Below, in pieces: positions 29,098 through 39,225 of a stretch of 64,000 bases of DNA (positions are counted from its first letter, which is position 1; each line of letters starts with the position of its first letter). A program made the translations under genes and the position numbers. A model generated the notes under the pieces. That model worked only from the letters and a program-made list of their open reading frames with translations, ran no database searches and was not told the DNA's origin. Source of the stretch: RFSX01 sp965248155 (lineage in GTDB: Bacteria; Bacteroidota; Bacteroidia; Chitinophagales; Saprospiraceae); the NCBI GenBank assembly GCA_965248155.1, contig CBDFIO010000002.1, forward strand, positions 1,364,001-1,428,000. Reading direction: 5' to 3'.

Positions 29098-30234
29098 TAC
29101 TTCAATCTACGTAACCTCTCAACACACGAATGTAAGCAATTAAGCCGTAAGAAATGGGCATGGCTTGAGGAACGATCTGTAGATCTAAAGCTGGAGTTAT
29201 TAGGCAATCATCTCAGTCTATGCCAGATCATGATCAATGAGTTTTTGGAAGAAGTCATCATCAGCAAAGCCGGTATGCGCTATAGTCGGGAGAAGCCCGA
29301 AGGTGGTCGGTACAGTCGATGGGGCTATAATCGGGGTAGTGTGCGTATCGGAGATAAAAAGCTTCGGGTCGATGTGCTCCGGGTGATGGACAAGGTGGAT
29401 GAGAGTTGTGTGCCTCTGAACAGTTATGATAAGTTCAAGGAGGTAGATAGTCCCTCTTAGCAATTGGTGCAAGGGGTATTAAGGGGGCTGAGCACACGGG
29501 ATCATGGTCCGGTGATCGATTATCTTCAGGAAGGTTTCGGGCTTTCAAAAAGTCAGGTTAGCCGTGCTTTTATACAGCGAACCAAAGAGAAGATGGAAGC
29601 CTTTCAGAACCGTTCTTTAAGTCCTTATGAGTTTGTAGCCATCTTTTTGGATGGCAAATATCTTTCTGGTGAACAGATCATTATTGCGATGGGCGTGACA
29701 CGGAGCGGGGATAAAATACCATTGGACTTTCTTCATGCGCCTGGTGAAAGCTCCAGGCCAGTCAAAGACCTTTTCCGTCGTCTGAAAGAGCGTGGGATGA
29801 GGAGGGATCGCTCTTTGTCGTAGACGGATCAAAGGGATCTAGAAAGGCGATTGCAGAAAGTTTTGCAGGCAAAACATTCGTCCAGCGATGCCGATGGCAT
29901 AAACGTGAAAATGTGCTCAAGTATCTGCTGGTCAAAGAGCACGCTGCTACCAAACAAGCCTATCGTAGGGCATTGGAACAGAGTTCGTATGAAGATACCA
30001 GGACCGATCTTCTAAGTCTGGCCTCGCGTCTGGAGCCGATCAACATCTCTGCTGACCCTACACCAACTAAAGATGAATGGGTTGTTTGGGCAGAGTTTCG
30101 GTACCACCAATTGCATTGAAAACCTGAATTCACAGCTTAAAAAGTATGTCGGCAAAATAAAACACTGGACCAGCTCAGAACAACGCCATCGGTGGATCGC
30201 AGCAGTTTTGTTGGAAATTGAACACAGCATATGA
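29098..30234 (+). pseudogene. IS256-family (Mutator-type) transposase remnant
   Basis: Pieces in different frames reconstruct one Mutator-type transposase. They are an N-terminal part (CQIMINEFLEEVI ... GYNRGSVRIGDKKL) ending at a TAG at 29458-29460, a middle part with the catalytic Asp segment FVAIFLDGKYLSGEQIIIAM, a shifted part with VDGSKGSRKAIAESF from about 29820, and a tail TTNCIENLNSQLKKYVGK carrying the catalytic Glu, in yet another frame from about 30105. There are at least one nonsense mutation and two frameshifts, and the extreme N-terminus is missing next to IS3 copy 3. It is dead. No terminal inverted repeats were identified. Confidence 0.85.
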
Positions 30235-30355
30235 ATAAAGTAAAAAACTATCGAAAATTAGATCAATTACAAAATTCGATTATCTTAGCTATCAATACGG
30301 GATCTTCTCAGGAAATTTCAACTAAAAATGGAACATGACCTATAAAACCATTGCT

Positions 30356-32658
30356 ATGAACAATTCCAATTTTATAAAACTGATGTCCATTTGGGCATTG
30401 GTAATGTTAATTACTCAAAATGAACTGCATTCTCAAAATATCTTAGAGAGTGACCTTTTAAAGGCGAAAATAAATTCAGATTTAATTATTCAAGGGTACT
30501 TAACTGAAAAAATAGAAGACCCTAATTCAACGGTTAAAGATGTAACTTCACTTTCTGCAATAAAGGTTGAAAAAATAATTAAAGGTGGATTAAGTGGAAA
30601 AGAGCTTTTTATACGTACAAAGGGGGTAATCTTGATGATGTAATTGTTTCATATTCACACACAAATCAGGTTCGAAGATCAAGTTCTATATTATTGCTCA
30701 AAATAATAGAGGAAACTAATGATTATGTTATTTGCAAATTCATAGATGGTAAGTTCAATAATATAAAACAGATTAAAGACAACAATATCCATGAAGCTGT
30801 AAATCTTTTAACAGGTGAATTATATAAGGATGTAAAATATATCATTAATACATTGTCGGATTCCAAAAACTTAAATCTTCCGACTATTAATTTAAAGAAC
30901 TTAAATACACAAGTATGTCTAACTTTTGCCAATATATATGCAGATACAGAAAAGAATGAACTTACTGCAGATGTAATGATAAAAGCAAATACCAATAACA
31001 TTTCATTTGCAAATATGGAATTATTTATCTCCTATCCTACAGAAAATTTAGATACGTTTATTATAACCAATAATCTATTAGCAATTCAGAAAGGGGATGT
31101 TATCGATTCATATTTTTACAATTTGAATTACTCTGACCAAGCCAGAGATACCTTAAAAGTTGATATTTCTTCTTCTTGTTCAATATCTTCCTTTAATAAA
31201 AGTGAATCACATTATTTGATAGGTACTGAATATGAACAATTATTAACACTTACTTTCAGAGTTAATGAATGGGGGGATTATGGAGGTATATCGTTATTAG
31301 ATTTTTCTTTGAAGGGTTCAGCTTCATATTTTAATCTAGGAAGTTGTTTAGATTTTGATGACCTATGTGTTGAGGGTGAAAATATTTTGCTTAATCCGTG
31401 TGAAATAACAAGCGTAACAACTGACCCATTTGCTGCAGGAATCCTTGATTTAATTAGTTTTAAAGGTAGAGGATTTAATGATAGTGGTAGAATTGAAATT
31501 CCTGATGCCGAAACTGGGGGTGCATCGCATATGAGTATAAGAAGTGATGAAGATTTATGGGTCGTTTCTTGGACTGATAATTCTGTAAATTTATTTATTT
31601 CGTCATTAGCTAAAGATGGAGTTATGAGTAGTGGCGATTGGATTATTCATCCAGAATTTAATGAAAAATGTCAGGAAAGTGTAGATATTAAATATTCAGT
31701 ATATAACATATTTAGCAATGATACTGAAAAATTTGTAGCCCTAGCAACTGATAAAAACTATATTAATTATTACATTGATAAATCTTCAGTCACCAATAAT
31801 CAGAACTTGATTAACCAGAATATTAGTTTCAATGATGTAGAAGAAGTAATAATGAATGTTTTTTGCGATTGGGAAGAGAGTTCTGGTATTAATTTCGAAT
31901 ATTTAGGCGATAATTCTGGTGTAAATACGGAAGATCGTAAGAATACGATTGTATTTACTGATCTTGGTTCTAGTCCAACTAAAGCTAGAACTCGTCGAAC
32001 AACACTATTTAATGAGTGTGTTAATGGACCGTTTTATCCAAATATTCCAGTAATAGGCAGAAACATAGATTCAGATATCGAGGTAAATACTAATTCTCGC
32101 TATAATTGGTTCGTAAATGTGAATTCATCTTCTATTGGTAGTAATCAATCTGATCTCTATTCAGTTCTTGTGCATGAAGTTGGCCACATGTTGCAATTGA
32201 ATCATGCTAACGATACAAATAAAAACAATGGCTCGAGTGATAGTAGAATTATGTTTTATGGTATATCTAATGGACAAGTAAAACGAGAAATTGATCAATG
32301 CACCATAGATGGTTCAGATAAAATTAAAACTGATATTTTAAGTTCATTTAATACATTTTGTGATTCAGATTTTGATGTCCCAAGTTCATCAGGATGTACT
32401 ACTTTGGCGTTTGATCTTGACTTCAATAGCGATTTGAAAATATTTCCTAATGTAATTGAGAAACAGGGATTATTAAATGTTGTGTCTCCTTCCGAAATGA
32501 AAGTGATTTTTGTATACGATCTTTATGGTAATATGGTAAGTAAGCATGATATAAATTCATTTAATTATAAATTACGCATGCCAGATCATTCAGGGATTTA
32601 TATAGTAGTCATTGGTGATAATTACAAATTTCAAAGTCAACGAATAATTGTAGAGTGA
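30356..32658 (+). pseudogene. Metzincin-like zinc protease with T9SS sorting domain, frameshifted at a G5 tract
   Basis: ATG 30356 gives a signal peptide (FIKLMSIWALVMLITQNELHSQ). The first frame stops at 30643; continuity is restored if one G is added to the GGGGG run at 30622-30626, giving TKGGNLDDVIVSYSHTNQV and joining the main frame. The mature part has an IPT/TIG-like segment (about 31430-31520), a zinc-protease motif HEVGHMLQLNH (32172-32204), and a C-terminal type A T9SS sorting domain (LKIFPNVIEKQG ... GIYIVVIGDN ... QRIIVE). The HExxHxxxxxH motif with secretion signals supports an extracellular metalloprotease of matrixin/metzincin type. The frameshift may be real, phase-variable, or a sequencing error in the G run. 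The next gene overlaps by 4 bp. Confidence 0.78.
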
Positions 32659-33581
32659 AATATAGAGTACTTTATTGTTTAATAATTGCTGCTTTGAGCA
32701 TAATTTCTTGTGCTAGTCAAAAATTAGATCATGTAAATGAAGTTCAAGAAAAAGAATATGTCAAGGATTACTATGCTTTAAATAGATTTGAATCATGCGA
32801 TGATTATTTAGCTTTTATCAAATCGTTAATTATTACAGATGATTCTGTTATAGAAATTGATAGCTCAAAAGAGAGTAGAGTTAATATCAGTATTATTGGA
32901 AATCTAATTGGTTTCAGTAAAGAAGGAATTAGGTCAATCTGTAGTAAAAATTTAATCCCTCAATTAAAATTATTATTTTCTAAAGATTGTATAGACTCAG
33001 CTCCTTACAGATTTTTAGATGTAATAGTTCCTCAAGATATTGTGAAGAAAATCAGCGGATTAATAGCTAGATCAAATTATGTATCTATCTTAATCAATTT
33101 TGAAGGATTGGTCTCTTCATTGTTTTCCAAAAACAATAAAGTAACTTTTCATCCCGTACACATTTCTATAACTCATGAAATTTGCAAAGAGGAATTGATG
33201 CTTCTACCATATTATTCTAGTTTCAATCCTAATTCATGTAAAAACTTGATTCAAGTTTTTAATGCATTATTCGAATACGACACAGAAGAGAATATCATTT
33301 CTAATGACAGTTTAATTATAAAAACCAATTTTATTGGTCAAACTGTTAAAGACCTACAATTATTAAAGACTATTCAATTGTTTATTAATATTGATTGCAT
33401 TACTGGATTGAAATTCAATGAAATTATCCAAGCTGATAAAAGCTCAAATAACATGAGGACTCTTATGGATGTTATTAAACACAATAAAATTTCTAGAATT
33501 AAATTTTTAATAAATTCTGAAATCAGCTTAATTTTGCAATTAGATAATAATATAGTTAAACAAGCATACTTTTCAAGTTAA
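32655..33581 (+). CDS. Lipoprotein of unknown function
   Basis: A GTG start overlaps the protease stop (GTGA), which suggests translational coupling. The 308-aa product has a lipoprotein signal (VLYCLIIAALSIISCASQ, lipobox ISC) and no other recognisable motif. The mature part is hydrophilic with mixed helix and strand character and several Cys (ESCDDYLAF, KDCIDSAPY). The coupling to a secreted metalloprotease suggests an accessory or inhibitor role, which is inference only. Confidence 0.65.
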   Translation: MKYRVLYCLIIAALSIISCASQKLDHVNEVQEKEYVKDYYALNRFESCDDYLAFIKSLIITDDSVIEIDSSKESRVNISIIGNLIGFSKEGIRSICSKNLIPQLKLLFSKDCIDSAPYRFLDVIVPQDIVKKISGLIARSNYVSILINFEGLVSSLFSKNNKVTFHPVHISITHEICKEELMLLPYYSSFNPNSCKNLIQVFNALFEYDTEENIISNDSLIIKTNFIGQTVKDLQLLKTIQLFINIDCITGLKFNEIIQADKSSNNMRTLMDVIKHNKISRIKFLINSEISLILQLDNNIVKQAYFSS

Positions 33582-34322
33582 TCGATTTATAGTACTTCAT
33601 ACACTTCTGGATCAACTTTTCTCGGTACATAACCCTCAGTAGTAGTTACAGAACTATGTCTATAAGCTCCCTGCAAAGCTCTTATATCTACTCCCATTCT
33701 GAGAGCTTTAGCACCTGAACTATACCTAGCTGAGTACATCACGAAGTGACCATCGAAGCCAAGTTCTTGGCTCATTTTGATGAACCTTCGACGGAGGTTC
33801 GACAGATAGTTATTGGTTCTTTTTTTGGTGCTGGGTCAAATAGGCTGATGATCTCCATAAGTTTCTGATTTATAATAGTATTTTTCGATGTACATACCAA
33901 TGACATTATCGTGAATCTGTTCATTTTTGGAAAAGCAAATGGTTTTTCTATTAAGACGTTTGATATGCGTTCTAAAATTCAAGTTTTTCAAAGCTCTCAT
34001 CGGTACGCTTTCCATTAACCCAAGCCAAAATCATCCCGGAATGCTTATCCATCGCATACCAAGTCCACCTTTGATTCGCCTTACTGCCAACATAAGACCA
34101 AAACTCATCTGCCTCTGCTGTATAGTGAAAACTTACTGCCAAATTATCAAGGCTTTGAACTTCTTCCTTGTTCAATAGATAAGGGTTCACTTGAAGCGTT
34201 TTTTTTTAAGTGAGCTATCACCGTATTTTTATTGATCCCTAAAATCCTTGCTGTATCTCGAACCCCTGAACTATTGAGAATTAATGAGTCAATTTGTTCT
34301 TTAACACCGGGCTCTCTGGCTT

Positions 34323-34348
34323 TATAGCTATAGCTATAGCTATAGCTA
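34323..34348. repeat. Hexanucleotide tandem repeat (TATAGC, about 4.3 units)
   Basis: TATAGC is repeated from 34323 to 34348 inside the IS1 InsA-like frame, where it encodes alternating Ser-Tyr. The unit length keeps the reading frame. Confidence 0.95.
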
Positions 34349-34451
34349 AGTTGAAAACTCTTTTTGCAGACTTTACAACGCCAACGTTGTCTCCCGTTTT
34401 CTCTATGACCATTCTTTTGAAGGTCAGTACAATTGCAATGGGGACAAGTAA

Positions 34452-34483
<32 letters not shown>

Positions 34484-35606
34484 TGTTCCATGTGCTAATA
34501 TAAGAAACTCAACCTATTTAAACCACTATCCTTTTTTTAATCTCTTCGTCAGAAGAGTCGTACTTGTCATTGAGAATATCATGGAAGATATACTTTTCGC
34601 TAGGATCATACCATCTATCAATAATATCTAAACATTCTTTACGTAGAGGAGTAGACTCATATCCAGTGCTGGTCTTTTGTTTGTCAAAGTACCAGACACC
34701 GGCTTTAATGTCTGAAGGTTGAAGGAGAGAAATATCTTTTAAGTTTACACCCATTGTATAGTAGCTAAATAACCAAATATCTTTTGCTTTTTGATAGGCT
34801 TTGTTCTTTGGTTCATAATTCTTTATAGCGTCGATCTGCTCATTAGATAAATGATCAATTCTTCCCTTATTCTTGTTCTTAATTTTCTTGAGGTGGGAGA
34901 ACTTATAACCGACAGGGTTGTAGGCTGTTTTAAAAGGCATGAGTTTCATTGGGACAACTTCATCTTCAACTGCTTTAGAGTAAAGGGCTTTTAACCCTCT
35001 CATAGTGCGCTCACCTTTAAAGCCTCTTGCAAGTATATCTTCTTCGAATTCTTTGAGTAGTTGTTTATTGATTTCGTTGAAGTGAATCTCTGTCTTGTTT
35101 ATAAACTTTTGCAGTGCATGAAGGACGTCTCTATAATAAATGCCCGTTCCAGTTTTTTGGAGCTTTATCTGTTTATCAATAAGTTTCTTGGCATAACTAT
35201 CAAACGTGACTACTTGATGTCCTTGATCATAATACTTAGCCCATTGCTTATAATCCCACTCTTCAAGATCGTTATACACGGATAAAGCTTTATCTAAGGC
35301 TTCTTTGATTTTTGCATTCTTTTTCACTGAAGCCCATGCTTCTTTGTTGAGTAGGTTAGTATCTCGTTTGTACAGTTCACTCCTCTTCTCTACAAGAGAT
35401 TCCAAGGCGTTTACGCCTTATTTGAGGTTTAGTATCTCTCCATGAGATCTGGATAACAATAGGATACTTCCCACTGTCTAATGGCTCTGATGTATAAAGT
35501 CTGGCTTTAAATGTTACATTCGGCATACAATACGATTATATTATTAAATAATTAATATGTTAATCGCTGATATTGTATGGGTTAATTAGTAAAAAGCAAG
35601 ACTTTT

Positions 35607-35676
35607 CGGACTGTTAATCCGTAGGTCCAAGATTTCCTGCCTGGCGGCAGGCAGGAAGTCCTTGAGGCTGAAAGTG
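35607..35676 (+). other. tRNA-Asn-like 3' remnant next to the integrase (probable attachment-site scar)
   Basis: CGGACTGTTAATCCG (35607-35621) is a perfect anticodon stem-loop with anticodon GTT. It is followed by a variable-loop-like GTAGGTC and a broken T-arm, GGTCCAAGATTT then AAGTCCTTGAGG. A 20-bp palindrome is inserted in the T loop. No D-arm or 5' acceptor strand precedes it, so it is not a working tRNA. Its position 80 bp from the integrase start is what integration into the 3' half of a tRNA gene would leave. The tRNA origin is inferred from these arms only. Confidence 0.45.
35636..35655. repeat. REP-like palindrome
   Basis: CCTGCCTGGCGGCAGGCAGG is an 8-bp stem (CCTGCCTG/CAGGCAGG) with a GCGG loop, far more GC-rich than its surroundings, inserted in the T-loop position of the tRNA-like remnant. 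Confidence 0.8.
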
Positions 35677-35700
35677 CCGCACTTGCTGCGGTGAGGTGCA

Positions 35701-35735
35701 AAAAAAGCTCAATCACTTTGTGGTTGGGCTTTTTG
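35701..35735 (+). terminator. Rho-independent terminator downstream of the tRNA-like remnant
   Basis: AAAAAGCTCAATCAC and GTGGTTGGGCTTTTT pair around a short loop with A and T runs on both sides. It could also end the TPM-tail transcript on the minus strand. The stretch 35527-35781 otherwise holds no gene. Confidence 0.75.
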
Positions 35736-35781
35736 CTTGTATAAATCTCGTATTAAAGAATCTACCCTTGAAGTTTTAGTC

Positions 35782-36117
35782 CTACCAACTGCCTCCTCCT
35801 CCTCCTCCAAAACTACCGCCACCAAAACCACCAAAGCCGCCACCACCAAAAGAACCGCTACCGGAAGAGAAATTTCCGAAACTTCTTCCTCTTCTACCTG
35901 AGGATGACATTAAGAGAAGAAATGTCAAAAAGTTAAGATTACTCCCAGCCATATGAGAACCTCGTACATTTCTGAATCGTGAATAGGACATCAGGACGAA
36001 GACAAAGATCATGAATAAAGGAGATAACAAACGAGGAACATTGATTTTTTTTCTACCAACTTGATCTACAGTATATTCTCCACTTGTTAAGCCCATAATG
36101 AGAGAAGTTGCATCACG
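35782..36117 (-). pseudogene. C-terminal tail of a TPM-domain membrane protein
   Basis: The frame opens after a TGA at 36118-36120 with RDATSLIMGLTSGEYTVD, then a membrane segment (LSPLFMIFVFVLMSYSRF), a charged loop, a second hydrophobic stretch (NLNFLTFLLLM) and a Gly/Ser/Phe-rich end finishing GGGGGGSW. This architecture, with a Gly-rich low-complexity tail ending GSW, is that of the C-terminus of TPM-domain (YgcG-type) proteins. The large TPM domain is absent; the DNA joins directly to the RHS fragment at about 36110-36120. The ATG at 36096 (MGLTSGEY) might be used, but the product would be only the tail. Confidence 0.65.
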
Positions 36118-36572
36118 TCAACCCCCTCAATAAATTCATTAAAGCCTTGATGAGGCTTTCTCTTGCTTCCCCTGGTGGAATACAAAACGATCGGCTTTCC
36201 GCCACGCCCGCTTGGGTCGATCAGGTTAATAGGATTGTTTGTTGCATAAGCATATAAATTAATGCCTCCTTTGATCCCTGAAGGATCTGGGCTCTGCCAT
36301 CGGCCTATCCACGGGGCGTAATAGCGTGCTCTTATATAATAAAGGCCGCTTAAGTCATCACGCTCCTGGCCGGTATAGCGATATACCTTTTTAAGTACTT
36401 TCTCCCGATCCTTTCCGCCAATAATGCTGGTGGAACCGAAAGGCGTGTATTCTTCGTAAGAAATCAGATCCCCGTTCTGATCTACTTCTATCTTATTTGA
36501 ACGGATCTGATCGGATAGTTGATATCGGTAACTACGCATACCTTTGGCTTTTTTTAACAATGAGCTCAGCAT
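36087..36572 (-). pseudogene. RHS-repeat core fragment
   Basis: This 161-aa frame carries the C-terminal RHS core signature: YRYQLSDQIRSNKIEVDQNG, LISYEEYTPFG, YRYTGQERDDLSGLYYIRAR, WIGRWQSPDPSG and NLYAYATNNPINLIDPSG. In full RHS proteins this core ends a shell that encapsulates a C-terminal toxin, which begins just after the DPSG. Here only about 40 variable residues follow (GRGGKPIVLYSTRGSKRKPH), and the frame ends at the join with the TPM tail. The long N-terminal shell is missing; upstream sequence is unrelated. Truncated at both ends. Confidence 0.8.
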
Positions 36573-36722
36573 CTATTCAAAATCGCTGATGGCAATTAAC
36601 CGATTAAATCTTCTTATCTGCAGGCTCATTCGCTTACTCATTACTGTTTCTAAAGTTGCTCCATTATTTGGAGAGGCTGTTGTATCCTGATAAAAAACAA
36701 TATGGACATTTAGATTACTAAT
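36573..36722 (-). pseudogene. Unidentified 3' coding fragment cut by IS982 copy B
   Basis: An open frame without a start runs from the IS982 edge to a TAG at 36573-36575, encoding about 49 residues that end RFNRLIAISDFE. It stops directly before the ATG of the RHS fragment. I do not recognise it. It may be the end of a gene truncated by the IS, or a chance open frame. Confidence 0.3.
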
Positions 36723-36724
36723 CT

Positions 36725-37756
36725 AACGTGAGTTCGACGTAAGGAAGTGGAAAAATAGGATAAAAAGAAAGAGCAATTTTGTTTATCTTAATAGTTGATA
36801 ATCAATTAATTAAAACAAAAAAGCTCTACTATGAAAGATAGTCAAATTATTGCAATTTTCTGTGCTTTCGATGATTTTTTCACCGATTTTGATTACTTTT
36901 TAAAATCTCATACCCTAGAGGGAAAGAAAAATCGACGGAATCGTACCTGCAGGTTATCCATGAGCGAGGTGATGAGCATCATCGTATTTTTTCATATGAG
37001 TGGATACCGTTGCTTTAAGCACTTTTACCAGAATCATGTCTGCCAACATATGCGCGGCTATTTTCCCAATCTGGTATCTTATAATCGGATGGTGGAGTTG
37101 CAAACCAAAGCGGTCCTACCATTAGCCTTGTTTGTAAAGATGTACCGAATGGGTAAATGTAGTGGGATATCCTTTATTGATTCAACCAGTATCCGGGTCT
37201 GTCACAATCGAAGGATTCATTCCCACAAGGTGTTTGCTGGACTGGCCAAACGAGGCAAGACTTCAAAGGGTTGGTTTTATGGTTTCAAACTTCATCTGGT
37301 TCATAATGACCGGGGCGAAGTGATTGATTTTCAACTCACTCCGGGCAATGTGCATGATAATGCCGTATTGAAGTGTAAACGGTTTATGAAGAAGGTCTAT
37401 GGCCGGTTGTTCGGTGATAAAGGCTATATTGTCAACAAGCAAATCTTTGACACTCTTTTCTTGAGAGGTATTCATTTGATTACTAAGTTGAGACGGAATA
37501 TGAAATCCAAAATGATTACACCCCTACAGGATGCTCTTCTGCTCCGAAAACTTGCTATCTCTGAAACCATTATTGACCAACTCAAAAATATTTCACAGAT
37601 CGAACATACAAGGCATCGTTCCTTTGCCGGATTTTTCGTCAATATACTTGGTGGACTTTGTGCCTACGGGTTTAAAGAATCTAAACCCTCCATTTATAAG
37701 AATCTGGTCGATACCAAACAACTCCTTTTGGCCTAGTCTTACATCGAACTCACGTT
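36725..37756 (+). mobile_element. IS982-family insertion sequence, copy B (intact)
   Basis: 1032 bp with 19-bp near-perfect inverted repeats (AACGTGAGTTCGACGTAAG left, AACGTGAGTTCGATGTAAG right). Inverted relative to copy A, about 12 kb away. Flanks (AATCT and AAAAT) show no target duplication. Confidence 0.92.
36831..37736 (+). CDS. IS982-family transposase
   Basis: This intact 301-aa transposase begins MKDSQIIAIFCAFDDFF. DDE-type catalytic residues appear in SGISFIDSTSIRVC and YGRLFGDKGYIVNK, with a third acidic residue expected in the C-terminal region (TIIDQLKNISQIEHTRHRS). It differs from copy A by lacking the stop at codon 24, so it is probably the functional copy and could act on copy A in trans. 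Confidence 0.93.
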   Translation: MKDSQIIAIFCAFDDFFTDFDYFLKSHTLEGKKNRRNRTCRLSMSEVMSIIVFFHMSGYRCFKHFYQNHVCQHMRGYFPNLVSYNRMVELQTKAVLPLALFVKMYRMGKCSGISFIDSTSIRVCHNRRIHSHKVFAGLAKRGKTSKGWFYGFKLHLVHNDRGEVIDFQLTPGNVHDNAVLKCKRFMKKVYGRLFGDKGYIVNKQIFDTLFLRGIHLITKLRRNMKSKMITPLQDALLLRKLAISETIIDQLKNISQIEHTRHRSFAGFFVNILGGLCAYGFKESKPSIYKNLVDTKQLLLA

Positions 37757-37880
37757 AAAATAGATAAACGCGATTTAATTAATACACATTCTTGCTATAA
37801 TCTTATATTTAAGTTCAATACGAAACGATTAAATTCTAAATGTTATTGAACATAAACTACAAGATGAAACCTTAATATTA

Positions 37881-38480
37881 TTGCCTGCAAAGGCCATACT
37901 TTGGCCTAAAGAAAACATACTTCTAATTGCTGATCTTCATCTTGGAAAGATTAATCATTTTCGCAAATCAGGAATCCCAGTTCCGGTAGATGCAGAATAC
38001 GAAAATCTTGATCGTCTTGCTTATCTTTTACTTAACCATAAAGTCGATAGAGTTCTTGTCCTGGGAGATCTTTTTCATAGCACCTATAATCAAGTCTGGC
38101 GCTTATTTAAAACCTTCCTTACAAGGTTTGAAACTATTCAATTCGATTTGATTATGGGCAATCATGACATCTTGGAAGAGTCACACTATGACGCATCTAA
38201 CTTGACGATTTACAAGTATAGCTTGAGTTTGGGTCCATTTTATTTTACCCATCATCCGGAATCTTCCGCAGGTGTTTATAATATATGTGGTCATGTGCAC
38301 CCCTCGGTACATCTCCGCGGGACTGCTCGCCAAGGTATAAGGCTTCCATGCTTTTATTTTTCAAAACATCAGGCTATTCTTTCTGCATTTGGTGCATTTA
38401 CCGGAAACGGAAAAATCAAAGGAAATAAGAGCGATCACATTTTCGCTATTGCAGATGGAACTATTGTCAAGGTTTTATAA
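37881..38480 (+). CDS. pdeM: PdeM-like metallophosphoesterase
   Basis: Calcineurin-like phosphoesterase of the small group often found beside an ATP-dependent DNA ligase and exonuclease cluster. Metal-binding motifs are ADLHLGK, VLGDLFHS, GNHD and GHVHPS. The listed start is TTG at 37881, but the family's usual N-terminal strand (QDETLILLPAKA) is encoded upstream, in frame back to a TAA at 37830, with no ATG, GTG or TTG there. ATT at 37833 or 37845 are the only near-cognate options. The ATG at 37840 is in another frame, so either an ATT start or a 1-base error is likely. No ligase partner is in the window. Confidence 0.8.
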   Translation: MPAKAILWPKENILLIADLHLGKINHFRKSGIPVPVDAEYENLDRLAYLLLNHKVDRVLVLGDLFHSTYNQVWRLFKTFLTRFETIQFDLIMGNHDILEESHYDASNLTIYKYSLSLGPFYFTHHPESSAGVYNICGHVHPSVHLRGTARQGIRLPCFYFSKHQAILSAFGAFTGNGKIKGNKSDHIFAIADGTIVKVL

Positions 38481-38494
38481 TTATTTAATTTGTG

Positions 38495-38502
38495 TATGTT
38501 TG
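38495..38502 (+). promoter_or_regulatory. Putative -7 box upstream of the ECF sigma gene
   Basis: TATGTTTG matches TAnnTTTG and lies 20 bp before the GTG start at 38523. No good TTG at the -33 position. Confidence 0.3.
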
Positions 38503-38522
38503 TTTTTCAATAAAACTCGTCT

Positions 38523-39125
38523 GTGCCAGGGAATCACGAAATATTTGAAAAAGAATTATTGCCTCACATTGATGCGCTAAAAACGTTTGCGTTTCACCTT
38601 TCCTATGATGAAGATGACGCTAATGATCTGGTGCAAGAGACCTATATGAAGGCCCATCGTTTTATCGATCGTTATATTCAAGGAACTAATGCGAAGGCCT
38701 GGTTGTTTAAAATATTGAAAAACGCTTACATAAATCATTATCGCAAGCGAAGCAAACAACCAACCCGTGTAGATTTTGAAGACATTGTCAGCTACCACGA
38801 CAGCGATGATAGTAAGATTTCGGGTTATCTTGACTTAAGGGAAGAGCTTTTTGATAGCATGATGGGAGATGAAGTAACCATCGCTATTAACGGTTTACCT
38901 ATTGATTTTAGGACTGTCGTGTTGTTATGTGATATCGAAGGATTCACCTACGAGGAAATTTCAAAGATTATTGATGTACCAATTGGAACTGTCCGGTCGA
39001 GACTGTTCAGAGCGCGTAACATGTTAAAGGAAAAACTTAAAAATTACGCTGAAACCTTAGGTTACAAAGATAAGCGGGGTCACAATAAGACTGGAAAGGT
39101 GAAACATGACACAGAAGAAGAATAA
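38523..39125 (+). CDS. ECF-type RNA polymerase sigma factor (sigma-70 family)
   Basis: The 200-aa protein starts at GTG 38523. Region 2 includes DEDDANDLVQETYMKAHRF and AKAWLFKILKNAYINHYRK; region 4 includes FTYEEISKIIDVPIGTVRSR. It would direct RNA polymerase to a stress regulon. A gene for a small anti-sigma-like protein follows about 100 bp downstream, the usual pairing. The C-terminal tail after region 4 (about 30 aa, KDKRGHNKTGKVKHDTEEE) is charged and probably disordered. Confidence 0.92.
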   Translation: MPGNHEIFEKELLPHIDALKTFAFHLSYDEDDANDLVQETYMKAHRFIDRYIQGTNAKAWLFKILKNAYINHYRKRSKQPTRVDFEDIVSYHDSDDSKISGYLDLREELFDSMMGDEVTIAINGLPIDFRTVVLLCDIEGFTYEEISKIIDVPIGTVRSRLFRARNMLKEKLKNYAETLGYKDKRGHNKTGKVKHDTEEE

Positions 39126-39225
39126 TTTAGATTGATTATTATAAATTGATTAACTATCATTGTATTAACAACTCATACCATTTCTTGTTTTTTCTTATTA
39201 TGATGAAAATGTAAAACATAAACGC

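Noticed and set aside
35607..35676. Functional tRNA-Asn gene
   Set aside because: There is no D arm or 5' acceptor strand, and the T loop contains a 20-bp palindrome.
36087..36572. RHS toxin-immunity system
   Set aside because: Only the final core and about 40 residues remain; no shell, no recognisable toxin domain and no immunity gene next to it.
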